Assembly (NCBI RefSeq): GCF_022376445.1
Contig: NW_025954986.1
Span: 248,001-312,000, forward strand
Origin: Fomitopsis serialis
Lineage: Eukaryota > Basidiomycota > Agaricomycetes > Polyporales > Fomitopsidaceae
Direction of reading: 5' to 3'
DNA: 64,000 nt
Position 1 is the first letter of the stretch. The number at the start of each line of letters is the position of its first letter. Of the stretch, positions 29,208 through 40,944 are shown piece after piece. Under the pieces are notes generated by a model. That model had not been told where the DNA came from and did not search any database. It was given only the letters and a program-made list of their open reading frames with translations. A program made the position numbers and the translations under genes.

Positions 29208-31163
29208 ATGTCCATGCATAATGGCCCAGTGCCAACACTTGAAGTGCTTGCCAAAGACGGACCTGATATTCTCAATCTTCCACGTCCTGGACAGCCACTG
29301 CGGGAAGATCGCAATATCGAGACAGTCACTTTCACAATGTGAGTACTACGACTAGCAAAAGCTGGCAGTAAGATCACCCACTTACCTGTGGACTATCCCA
29401 GTACGAAGAAGACAACGAAACAACAGCTTAGCGAGAAGCTCAAGGACTATGGGCTGTCAATGAGTGGGAATCGAAGTGATCTAATAGAACGCCTACGTCA
29501 ATTCGCACAAGACCGGACACAATGGGCTGCGTACGTACCATCAAACCTTAAGGCCTTATGGCCTACTGGTCGCTAACTCCCTGGCTAGTTTATTCAGACC
29601 CGCAGTGAAGCGGAAGCGCGGCGACATCTCTGCAAGTCGATCTACAAGTCATTCAGCAAAGCGGATTCTCACCCAGTTCGGCCCACGAGAACCTATCACC
29701 GAATATCAGAGCAGGCGCACCGGAGATCAACGGGCACCACGCCCCATTCAGGAAGGAGTGGTTGTCGGAAACGATGCCTGGGTACATGCTCCGTTATAGA
29801 CCGTGCTGCAGATCACAAGTACTAATGCGTACCTTCGATGACAGGCCGACGCAGTTCTGGCTGGGTACTCGGTGGCACCAGCTGCACCTCCAAGCTGTAT
29901 GCTCCCTACTACATCGCCAGATGTGTGCATGAGACATCCGATCCGGATCGATGGTCCTCCGCCTAGCGAGCGACTCCGTGAAGACCAACCTGAGCAGGAT
30001 GAACCGGAGAGTATGGGAGGATGTGCTGGCAGTGCATCTGTCGGCGAAATCAGTAGTACAAGCTATACCGTAAGTGGAAAAGTCACCGGCTAAGGCCCAC
30101 CGATACCGTGATAGGTATTCCTAGTATGCTCTCCTGCTGACTCATGTTCCGTCTCTGGTAGGGTGTTCGTCTTCGTCGAGTGGAGCGTGGATTGCTCTCG
30201 ATGGGTACGAAGCAAGACTGGGTCGCGGTCAACGTCAAGGCACTCTGCGACAAGTTTGATCACTTTCTCGACACCTTCCCGCAAGGCGCCTCATCTCGTG
30301 CCTCAGCTGCGCAAGGCCCCGGGTATGTGCCGACTGGCAGCGGGGCCGACAGTCAACACATACCAAGTTCCATGGCAGCTGCCACCGTACCTCCCTCTGA
30401 AACTGCATCATCTCGTATGCGTTCGGCACTCCGAGTCGGGCCTCCATCATGCACTCCACAAGTCGTACAAGAGACAACTCCCGCAGATCGCTGTGTATGT
30501 GTGAACCTCGATGGTCGGGACATCTATTTCGAGAAGGCGGACTTGCCTGATCCCCCAGCCATTCACTTCTCCGACGACATCCCAGGACTTTTCCTTGAGT
30601 GGCATGCATCGCGTCGACTGATCATTGCTGGACATGGCATCCCCATCAAGCACTGGGACAAGCTGTACAAGAAACGGAACAAGTTGGTCGAGACGGACGC
30701 ATGGAAAGCGATCAAAGTTGAATGGGGCAACTGGAAGGTACGAGCGAGTCGTGGCTGCATCATCTGTGACTCTGTGGGCTAGCTGCTGACTCGGATACGA
30801 CTCACACAGTTCTTGGTGGAAGAACGCGAGCGGTTCCCGACAGAGGATGCCTTCTGGCATGCGTACAGTGATGAGAAGGGTGAGCGGATGTCGTACCAGC
30901 ATATCCTCGACAAGTTGCAACAGGGCCGAGGCTGTACAGACGACGCAGATTACGACGCCGCGATGAAATACTTCGAGGGAAATCTGGAGCGCGCCGACAC
31001 TCGTGGTCTCTTCAGGTACCGGAAGCGAGGGATCTGGCGAGTATGTAGCAAGAGGCTCACAATCGCCAGAATATGGCGCAAGTTGCTGAGCGAGGACCCG
31101 GAAATTCAGGCGAACTGGGCAGCGATGCAGTCTGCCAATACCTCCGGCTCAGGCGAGCCTTGA
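29208..31163 (+). CDS. SAP-domain DNA-binding protein, 535 aa
   Basis: Exons 29208-29338, 29402-29530, 29589-29781, 29845-30069, 30162-30737 and 30810-31163 close in frame. Residues about 45-82 form a SAP motif (LSEKLKDYGLSMSGNRSDLI then ERLRQFAQ), a helix-extended-helix that binds AT-rich or scaffold DNA. A basic linker follows (VKRKRGD, SAKRILTQFGP). After a disordered Pro/Ser region the C-terminal third is rich in aromatic and charged residues (FLEWHASRRLIIAGHGIPIK, WDKLYKKRNKLVETDAW, FLVEERERFPTEDAFWHAYS). It looks like a conserved globular domain I cannot name. The head-to-head arrangement with the tyrosine recombinase suggests a joint role, perhaps as an accessory DNA-binding subunit; this is inference. 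Confidence 0.85.
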
Positions 31164-34100
31164 ACCTTCTGGGCTTTAGTAGCATCCTTGGCAAGTGGCC
31201 GATATTCACGTCCCTACCTATGACCGTCCTCGTGTATCATTGCTCTCGAGTCAATACAGTAGAACAATCGCGGTGTCATGTTTCATTCGCGAGCTAATTG
31301 GTTCTGGTTGCATGTAATACTACCCTACGGTCGCGTAAATACAATGCCTCAGCCGCACGGACGGCGATGTTTCTATGAGTGCGACAGAACGGGCGAGTCG
31401 AGCAGCAGACGAGAGTTACAGGGGCCGAGCGAGGCGCGAACGGTAGCTGAGAACGCCGGTGGCTACCGGTATCCGGATATGGAAGGTGGGACCGTCAAGC
31501 GCTGAGACCAGAGCGTGACAGGACCGTGAATCTTTCGGAGGAAGAAAACGCGGTTGCGTTCGCTCGGGAGCAGGCTACAAGCGACGCCAGGGCCTGTGAC
31601 AAGTACGGGTATTGTAGGCCGCACTGGGACAGCGCCGAGACATCGTACGAGATGCGGAGCGCACGTGCAGAACGCACGGACCATCCCCTGCGAAGTACGA
31701 CGTATAAGAGTCGTCGATCTCACTGGTCTCTGGTCATCACCTCTCCCTTCCCTCGCTCTCTAGCTCCCTCGCAGTCACGGGTCCCTCCACCACTGAGTCC
31801 TCGTCTGAGAGGTCAGTTAGTGTTGCTCGTCGTTGCCAGTAGCATCCGCTAACATCTTCTCTCGTTGTCCCACTCGCCTTTGACCATTCAATTCGGCCAA
31901 TCGTCGGGATTAGTCCGTCGCATTTGTTGAGTCGCAGGTATTTTTATATTTCATTCTACTAGTTTGTATTCTAGCTGACTATCCACGTTTACGGTTACTG
32001 GTACAGACTGCTCGGTGCGTTGCAGGTTATCACGGCATAACACCGAGGCAACAATCGACGGAAACGGAACCAGTATGTAGCCCTCGATCATCTCTAACCC
32101 ATCCACGTTTGCTTGAACTGATCTGCACTTCCGTAGACGATGGTTTCCCGACCCCATCTCATGCACCATCCAGCATCACCGGCCCTCAGAGTCAACACGT
32201 CACCTCGACACGAAGCGATTGCATCCGCGCGGGCCCCTCAAGTCGGGTGGTCGGTTCTCGGTGTTAACGGTGTGCTTGACCATCAATGATGACGTTGCGG
32301 CTCGTGTAAGTCGGTTACCATTTCGAAGAACTACGCAGCTGACCTGTCTCGTCTCCGGTCTGCCGTGCCATGCGGACGCAGACGATGTCGACACCGCGCT
32401 GCCTGCGCTCCTGCATCGGTCCAGCGACGAGGCCTCGTCCAACTGTTGACCCACGCCATAAGCGGTACCGACGCGAACGATCGCTTCGTCGGGCTCGCCG
32501 GTAAGTAGGTAAATGAAACAAGTGTACGCACCCTCTGGTCTACCCTCTCGACTCCGAGACCTCCCGCTCACATCTCCCTGTCCCCACGCTCTAGACAGCG
32601 TCTCCCGAAATGGGGCTCCGTGATTGAGTTCTCGGAACGTTGCTTGCACGGCGCAACCCGGACTCATATTCCGGCGATGACGGTGACCGCTGACCGAGAG
32701 TGAGCTGCGATCGAGACTCGCGAATCTCGCCGAGGTCGCACACGTCCTACGTGATGGCCGTCGGCGCACGCACTGGCCGTACGTACAGAGAACTTGCAGG
32801 CACCCGTAGGGCGTACGCGTCGGAGGCACACTGAGCGGTCGTGGCGTGACAGCGACATCGGCCTCGTCGTGAGTCGGGCTGCCGCAGTTCTAGGTGCCAC
32901 TCGGAGACGGCGGTTGTCGATCAGCAACAGGCAGGAGCCTGAGATGCAAGACGCCACAGCACGCCCGAGACGGTGTGAGTCAGTGCAATAGCACTGGGCC
33001 AGGCGGATGAGCAAGGGGAAACAAGCAAAGTCGAACCTTCGCGCGTCCTGCAACCGAGGCACGTGGCCGAGTACGTCCAACCGCGACGGCAAGTTGAAGG
33101 TCGGCAGGACGTAACGCACTGCGTGCTGCTGGTGAGCCGCGCCGTCCTGATCCAGTCTCCGGTATGTGCTCACACGGGCTCTGTGGTCGCTATGCTGCGA
33201 GCCATAACGGCGTCGGCAGAGAACGCGCACGTCCTCACTGGTGCGACTCGGAGGCTGCTGTAACGAACCCTGCGCCGGATCAGCAGGTACATGCCCGGCG
33301 TGAACGGGCCTCGAAGCACTTTCCATGTGCCTCGCACAGTGTGGACACCATGCATTGCACGCGACGAGAGAGCATTGGTGCGATATCATACAATGACGGC
33401 GGGGTCCGATTCCGAATGGTAAGTGGTTCCGCTTTGTTCTGTGACATCGGACTGACCTCGGCAGATGTTCGTAATGGATACATGAGGTGCCGGATTGGGT
33501 CGATTGCAGCTCGTCGGGCTTGGTGAGTGCTCACCTGCGTTCCGCGCTCACTCACCGTAACTCAAACGCGGACGAGACACCAGGTTAGGTATAGATACAG
33601 GGAACACACGTACTTCGCTTGCGAGGTACGGTGGTGGCAGTAATGTCACTGCCTCGGTACGGATGTCGGACGACCCGACGAGACCATGCGAGTAACGTCA
33701 GCACCAAGCACATTTCGTGGGGTGGGTCGTGTGTCGATCGACGGTACCAATTTGCGCTGTTCGTTTCGGAACCCGGGACCTGAGTCATGGTGTCTACGCG
33801 ATCATGTTCGCGGGACGGAACGGTGAGTACGTCGCTGAGCTCGCGATCTTGCTGTTGACTCACAGTCGGTTCGGTACTAGCTCGAAACTCGGTACGCTGC
33901 AGCTTGTATTGGTGAGTACGTATTCTTGGTCTGCTTCATGATAGCTCACGACCGTGACGAGCAGCCGTAGCACGAAGCTGACGTGTAGACACAGCAACAA
34001 AGCTTCGGATGAGCAGACGAAACGACGCGGAGGAAAGGTGGAGTGCAACTTACACGATCTCCGTATCGACACTGACCATATAGCACTTGACCAGGTCAGG

Positions 34101-35179
34101 GTATTGGCCTGCGAGGTGACGGTGTGCATATGGTCTGGCCGTACGTGGTAGTACACCAAGAGTACGGTCCCATGTACCAATGCGTTGCGGGCACCGCACA
34201 TCGACAACGCGCCGTCATTCACATTCACTACCGAGCACTGCAGCGGCTGCGCAGTCTCTGCTCGTCCGAGTTCTTTCAGGTATATGACACAGAGCAGGAG
34301 AGTACTTGCCGAGCTACCGACGTTTCGCGGTTCGCGTCCACTCCTCGCGCATATGACTGACATCGACCACGTTTCCTCTGTCGTGCATGCGACGACGAAG
34401 CTTACCTATATCCCTTCTGTCCCACCTATTGTATTCCCCATGCCCGTCGTGACTCGTGCCCTACGCTGACGCTTTCTCCCCTCGTGCCCTTCTCCCTAGC
34501 CACCGAGAAGTGACCAGTCACGCCTAAACGCGGCGCACGCAGACGCGTCACGAGCGCGCGGACGACCCGCATGCAGGGCGTCGGGGCTAGGCGCATGTGG
34601 ATGCGGGTTCCCGTCGCGGACGTCGACTCTGCCGTTCGACTTTGGCAACAGCGCGCGGACGAGCGGACGAGCGGGAGAGCGCGGTAGTGCCGCACCGTGT
34701 GCAGTTTGATGTACGCCCGACGTCGCGTGTGCCTGGCTACGCACTCCTGCTCAGCTCGGGCCGCTGAACTTGCCGCCTCGGTGCACAGAGGGGTGCGGAG
34801 ACGGAGAGGGCGGGGATGGGCTTCAAGGTCGAAGACGCGAATGGACATGGTCGCGAGTGAAAGGTGGACGCACTGACGTGTAGCGCAGAGCGGAGATGGA
34901 AGTGGAAGAGAGGCAGGAGAACGGAACATGGCACTAGGTGAGCACTCGACACAGGCTCTGCCAGCGAGCCCCCCGTGTCGGTGCAGGCGGATCCGCAACG
35001 CGGGCCCGCATGCTCAATCGCTGGCAATAAGACTTGCCACGGAGCCGTCTCACTGGAGGATCGCCGCCCTTACCGCACGATGGACACCAGATGGACGCAG
35101 TGCGCGGACGGGACGGAAGCGATGGACGCGCGGAACGAGACCCGTCCGCCCGCACCACGGCGCAGCGAAAACTATGAAT
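31164..35179. other. 4-kb stretch, splice-signal-rich, no gene resolved
   Basis: 31164-31930 has only short frames. 32200-34400 contains protein-like pieces followed by good donors, such as SIGAISYNDGGVRFRM then GTAAGT near 33419, and a 43-nt intron-like GTGAGT...CTCACAG near 33823. I found no model that stays open. 34500-35170 is GC-rich and also unassigned. The style resembles 14616-16300. Confidence 0.3.
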
Positions 35180-37097
35180 AGCTATGGTTGACAGGCAATG
35201 AGCTACCATAGAACCGTCTATATAGAATCTCAAAGAAAGCAGCCACCCAATTTGACTCGACGCAGTCACAAAATCGCTCAGGAAAGAAATACGATCAACG
35301 AGAGCAATGTAGATGTGAGTATGGCGTACCCAATGAAAAACAATTATTAGCTAGATTAGCTAGGTGTGATGGGGGTATGGGAGGATGTATGAAAACAGGG
35401 GTTTGATGTAACCGACGATATACTGTAGTGTTCCTTCCGTTTGGTCTATTACTACTCTCCGAGAACGACGTAATGTACTGTACTGCAAAGCAATTAAATG
35501 AGAGGTGTCCGTGCAAGTGGTGTCGGGCGAGAACGAACGGACAGATAACACGGCTATATGGTATGGTGGTATCGCGGCGACGCGACTGTTAGAAGAATGT
35601 ATGATACTTTGACGTGAATATGCAGCGAGCGGAGTGTATGAAATGAGTAGCGCGAGGAGAGGAGCAAGGGACAAGTAAGAGGCGAAGAAAGCATGAAACG
35701 CACGACGAGAAGTCCGGTATACAACCACCAGCAATCTGGGACACCGCCGGGTTACCGTGATGCCCCCAGCGCCATCATGCTCCTTCTCTTCAGCTTCCTC
35801 GTGAACGTCTTCGCGCGCGAGAGCCATTTCCGCTCTGTCTTGGCCTCACCGTTCGTCCCGGGCAACGACGCTCTCGAGCCTTTTGCCTTTAGCTCCGTAG
35901 GCGCAGGACCGCTCGAGGTTCCCGGCCCCGGTGTCAACGGACTCCCTGGCGGCGGCCCGTTCCCAGCGTAGACCACGCTACGGCTGGCCGCCCTGGCGCG
36001 TCCAGCCCTGCTCTCCAGCCCTTCGACCGCCAGCGAGGATGCTGCTGCCCCCGCGCTGCTAGGGCCGGCCTCCTCGGTGGCATCGCCCTCGTCAGAGTGG
36101 TGCTCCACGGTGGCCTCTTCGACGGACACGCCGATGAGCACGCCCTCCAGGCCCGCTCGCGACGGCGTCTTGCTGCGCGAGAGGCCGCGCGTGAACGCGC
36201 GCGAGAGCGACTGCCGCCCTGCGATGGTCGCCATCTGCACGATGGACTCTTCCTCGTGCGCGGGCGAGCTAGGGGAATGGGCAGAGACAGGGTTGGCTTC
36301 GGCGGTGGAGGCGAGCGAGTCCGCGGAGCCGTGTTGCTGGAAGAGGGTGGGTCAGCACCGGGCGGGAGATGAGAGGAGGCGGAAGAGACTGACGTGGTCC
36401 TGTACGGCGTAGAACGCACCTTTGTTGACGACGTACGCTGCCGCAGGCGTCGGTGTCTCCGCGCGGGACGCGTCGCCGTTCCTGCTAGCAACGGAGCCCT
36501 GCATCTCGCGTCAATGCTGCTGACCACAGCGCGACGCAGACGAGACGTACCTGCCCAAACCTCGACACCGACACGCTCCCCCGTCTCCGATCTCCAACGA
36601 CCGGCCTTGCCGACGTCACAGCGACGGGTGACGACGTGCTGGTCCCGGACGTGTGTGACGCTGCGTCGTCCGGGAGTGTCTGCGACAGGCGCGACGCTGC
36701 ACGCGTCTGCTCTGCTGCTGCAGCGGCCTGTGCGCGCCGCTCGCTTTCCTCCTCGACGCGTTGGAAGATCTATCGGTGTATTAGACATGGATGCCGGTCG
36801 CAGCGACCATAGCAATGAGACGCACCTGCTCAATACGCGCATGGCGATCCTCGCCCAAGTCCGCCTCTTCGTGCACGCTCATCTTACCCACCAGAACAGC
36901 CTAAGCAAGGGACGGAAGTGAAGCTCGAGGTCGAGCTCAGTAGCACGCTCGTGTATGCCAGCAGAGAAAAGGCGGCACGCGTAGGCTCTACACGTATACG
37001 ACCACGCAACTGCGAGGGATGGTGCTTCTGGAAGGCTTGCCGAGAGCGTTCCGGTGTACGAGCTACCAGGGTCGCGGCGGCGGTGCGAGCGGTGTCC
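35180..37097. repeat. Segmental duplication, copy 2 (about 1.9 kb)
   Basis: Direct copy of 10784-12700, offset 24396 bp (24397 after a one-base indel near the right end). Diverged homology continues to about 37350. The left flank shows no similarity to the left flank of copy 1. Confidence 0.92.
35752..36882 (-). CDS. Hypothetical protein, duplicated gene copy 2 (321 aa core model)
   Basis: Exons 36826-36882, 36551-36769, 36394-36498 and 35752-36336, exactly parallel to the copy at 11356-12486, with every splice site kept. The few substitutions in this part do not open stops. Upstream, the copy 2 flank at 36884-37330 encodes a diverged but frame-conserved segment (MSRRNDADQRRYRVFVADDV against MSRGGDTDLRRFFVDDV in copy 1), supporting additional 5' exons under selection. 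Function unknown. Confidence 0.6.
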
Positions 37098-37350
37098 GCC
37101 GGAAGCGCGCGCCTGCGACGACAGAGGTGAACAATGGGTTGGAGGAGGAGGGGAGTTGGGGTCGCAGCGACCACGGTGTTGACTAGAACGTCGTCGGCGA
37201 CGAAGACGCGGTAGCGACGTTGGTCGGCGTCGTTCCTTCGCGACACCGTGACTGCGCGAACGCGTTTCGGCGCTTACATTATTTACACTACTTGCCGATC
37301 GCTTACCCCGACGATTCGCCTTGAGTGACAATGAATACCGTACATATCAC

Positions 37351-38993
37351 CACGGTGAACTCACAGACTAGAGGCGCAAGTCTAAAGCATGGAATTTGCC
37401 AGAGAATATGGAGAATGCGTTGTTGTAAGTATATGGAGGTGTGGTACGGCGCTACAGATTCGGTGTACATCGCATACATCATGCGGCTTTGACACATAAG
37501 ACGACTACGTCGGTGCGAGCAAGTCTTTGTGCACGGAAGCCGGGGCCGATGGCGAATTGGGGGTTCATGAAGGGAACCCGTTCCGCAGCTCATATGGCCA
37601 TGCCTGAGTTGCTGAACTCACGATGTCAGTCCGTTGTCTACGAGAAAAGATCATTGATACCAACCTGCACAATGTAGATGGTCGACCAGCATCAGATCGC
37701 GTTAGGTCTTTTCGCATAGCTGAAGCCAGCGGCGAGTTGGAGCTTCATGGAGATGACTCGGTCCGCAGCTTGTATGCGATCCAGAAGTTACTACAACATG
37801 CCGTCAGTTCGTTGCCTGCAAGAAAAGACCATACATACGGACCCGACCGATGCGCATGCACAACCAGGATCACACACCGCTACCTCCAGCACCTTGTCGA
37901 ATCCCACCTGGGTCCCTCCGTCTCGTGTTCCCACCTCCGTGTCGCGCTTCTCGGTGCGCAGCGTGGATGGACCGCCGCCTTTACGCGGTCAGTACCACGG
38001 CACCGGCGTCAGAGGTGGCCACTTCTGTCTGGCAGAGGTGGCGTCCGGCGCACGCACGCGATACAGCCCCGCTCCAGCCACAGTAGCTCTGCCGCGTAGA
38101 GTCAGCGCCGACTTCGCGACATGCGGGGAAGCGCTTTTCCTGGCCAGGAACAGAGGTAAGCAACAGGCAATGATCAGGAGCTAGGAGAACGGGGCGTACA
38201 GCGGTTGGACTTGTTGCGTGCATGGGATGCGCATTCTTGACGATTGAATCAGGACGCTCATAGCGCATGCGTAGACTTGCTAGGCTGAACGCCGGTCGAG
38301 TTTGGCGCGAGCGCATCGTGTCTTCGTCAATGGTGCTCGACTCGGGGAGGTGCAGTGAGTTAAGCGCTCCTACCCAGCATCCCTGCTGCTTATATACGTT
38401 GGTCGTCAGGGGCTGTAAACGCTTGGTGTTCTCAGGAGCATCCCTGAGATTGTCATGCCGCGCCACGATCGTCACCGCTTGACAAAGCGGGATGGATGGT
38501 AGATCTGCCGAGGTGACACGGTTCTCATAGACAAAGGCGCTACCAAGCCATATCAAAGCGTCGCCACACGTCAGTACAACGACCAACCTGGAGGAAAGGG
38601 GGCAGGTTTGTCACGGGGTATGAGAGAGGGCCACCTCGAGGCGGCACTTTGCGTTAGCTAAATGGCTCGCGAGGCCTTACCTATCTGGGACGGCTGTGGC
38701 CTTGACATTTAGGAGGCACGGTGACCGCATCTCACACGGGAGACATAGAAGTATTATCGAAGCGAGATTTGGGTAGTTGTACAGATCTTCTGATGCGTAT
38801 TCCTTCTACTTCGGTCAACGGGCGAATCGGTGGTGACGCGCTTGGAGCTATAGCGAAATTCGATACTTTGGGGCTGCCATCAGGAGCTGAGTAACATGAG
38901 CATTGGCCATAAGTGAGATACAGAGATATTGCCGTAGATGGAGCCGCTTACCAAGGTCAATGTTTGGATTTGCCTCCGGTTGTTGTGGCACAA
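37351..38993. other. Intergenic with a degenerate tandem duplication
   Basis: A unit of about 130-185 bp at about 37546-37680 recurs, degenerate, at 37731-37855 (GGCGARTTGGRG..TTCATG, then CCGCAGCT, then GTCAGTYCGTTG and AGAAAAGA). A 201-codon minus frame (37981-38586) is open but shows no motif. Nothing else is supported. Confidence 0.4.
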
Positions 38994-40415
38994 TTATGGC
39001 CACCAGTGCTCCGCGACACGACGCCTCTCGCGTTTCGGACCGTCAAAAGCGGAACAGACCACACCGACACGTGTGCCTCGAGCGAGGAAGTTAGGGAAAC
39101 GCGCTGAGATCACTTTGATCCAGTCTTCGAGACGATCAGCAGGCGAACGTGTGTCGAAGATGACCTCCACTGGAGGATCTTCCAGTGCGAGGCTGCCCAG
39201 GGTAGAATCCAGCCTGTCGGGAGCACGTGGGGACATATCGTCAACAGATCCGTCGACGACGAAATGGATTTGACGCGCTGGGACGAAACACCATTCAAGG
39301 AGCTGGACTAGGTACCTAGGGAGCATGTTCCCTGTTTCCAGGAGTGTCGGGCAGTCAATGCGCAAGGAATGAATGACTAAATTGGTCAATCGCGTGTAGC
39401 CTCCCAATATACCTGTGGGGAATGTGAGTACAGCCCAGTGCCAATATAAGGGGATTCACGGACGACATACCAGGTATCGCTGGATTGACTCCTGTGAGCA
39501 TGCTAAGGTTCACGGAGGCGAGGAAAGCCTGGATTTTGCTAGCTTCGTCGGGGTCGACATCCTCAACGTGGTCACAGTTGGTATGTTCCAGATGAACTTC
39601 CTTGATGGTCACCGAGAACGGCGGCTTGATGGTGGACGCCGAACGCATGGCAAGGCAGAATTCGGTGTACCCGACGAGATCACCTCTGAAGGTATCGATG
39701 CTGACTTTCTGATGGATTGGGTAGGTCTCCTTCATGAGAGAGTACTCTAACGTGGGTCGCTTTGTGATGCACACGCAAGACCTCTGTGGCGCGGAGGAGA
39801 GTAGGGGCACCATGTCATCAATATCTTTGAAGTAGGCGTCGTACAGGTATAACCGGGCGGCCTAGAGACAACAGTAATCAGAAACTAATAAACGTGTCTC
39901 TTGAATCTCAGCAATGTACATACCTTGCGAGATACTTCTACGATCGCCTCTGCGACAGCCGGCGAAACACGATGCGGAGTCCACCAGGGTCGGTCCAGTC
40001 GTAGTGTGTCCAGAAAGTTGAACCTTCTCAGTACATCAGGGAGCCTATCATGCTTCCACAGCGACGGGGACCCCAAAGGAATTGCCGACGCATCTTCACT
40101 GATGCAGACATCATGGACGAGATCAACGATGCAGTCCGAGCGGAGCACATGCGAGGAAATGATAGCCAGGAATGCGGTGACGTCGTCCCAGTCCTTGAAT
40201 GTAACGACCTTGAAGATGTGCGGGCGAGAGGTCCGCACCCAGGAGCGCGCGACAGAGCTACAAGCCCTCATTGTCGACTGGTCGTCGGATGCGAGGTTGA
40301 TGACCATGTCACATAGCTCCTGGGGGAAGACTCCGCGGAAGATCCGGGCAGCGCCACTCCGACGAGCCTGAGTGCGTCGCGCAGGACGGCGCATGACTTG
40401 GGAATGTCGGGACAA
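38994..40415 (-). CDS. F-box family protein, 433 aa
   Basis: Exons 39924-40415, 39471-39861 and 38994-39412, joined at phase 0 then phase 1. The start is at 40415 or the Met at 40394. The F-box spans about residues 27-70 (VFPQELCDMVINLASDD, STMRACSSVARSWVRTSR), the motif that binds Skp1 in SCF ubiquitin ligases. The remainder is LRR-like without clean repeats: DVLRRFNFLDTLRLDRPWW, then a middle exon with RSCVCITKRPTLEYSL, and a last exon with LTNLVIHSLRID and the family's terminal EHWWP. It is intact. Substrate unknown; the C-terminal region should supply specificity. One of four paralogs in the window sharing both intron positions. Confidence 0.82.
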
Positions 40416-40944
40416 GGATCAAATTTGCCAAGATGGTACAGACGTCTCAATAAACCCAGGTTTCGAAGCGATGTTGTCGGTCCGACGACGGCTCGGAGTG
40501 GTGGGAGGTGTAAGTCGACACGGGTGGCTGTCGGGTTCTCGGGTTCGGCGACTCGGACGCGGGCGCGTGCTTGAGCTTGTAGACGGTGAGCGGTCGTTGG
40601 GAGTCGGGCAAATGCTGATCGATGGTCGGGTGGTGGCGAATGAGAGAGTGAAGTCCTGGTGTCCTACAATCCATTGTTTCGAACCGCGCAGTACTTATAC
40701 ACCACCGAAATGTGAGCCACTCCGAGTTACCTCCGAACCTGTACCCGGGTACAATGTAAGCATTATTAGGAAGAGCATAAAGGTAATGGCGGTGGCACAC
40801 CACCGCCCCCAGGTGCTTCAAAAGAAAGAATGTAGGCACACTAGACCATAGCGATCAGGTGGCAAATGTATGCAGACCGCCGTCGGCCCGCTGGAATCCT
40901 TTGTGAGTGACCCAGTAGACATCCAGGATGACATACGTACCAGG

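Noticed and set aside
37981..38586. 201-codon minus frame
   Set aside because: Open but without domain, signal peptide or splice framework; not enough to call.
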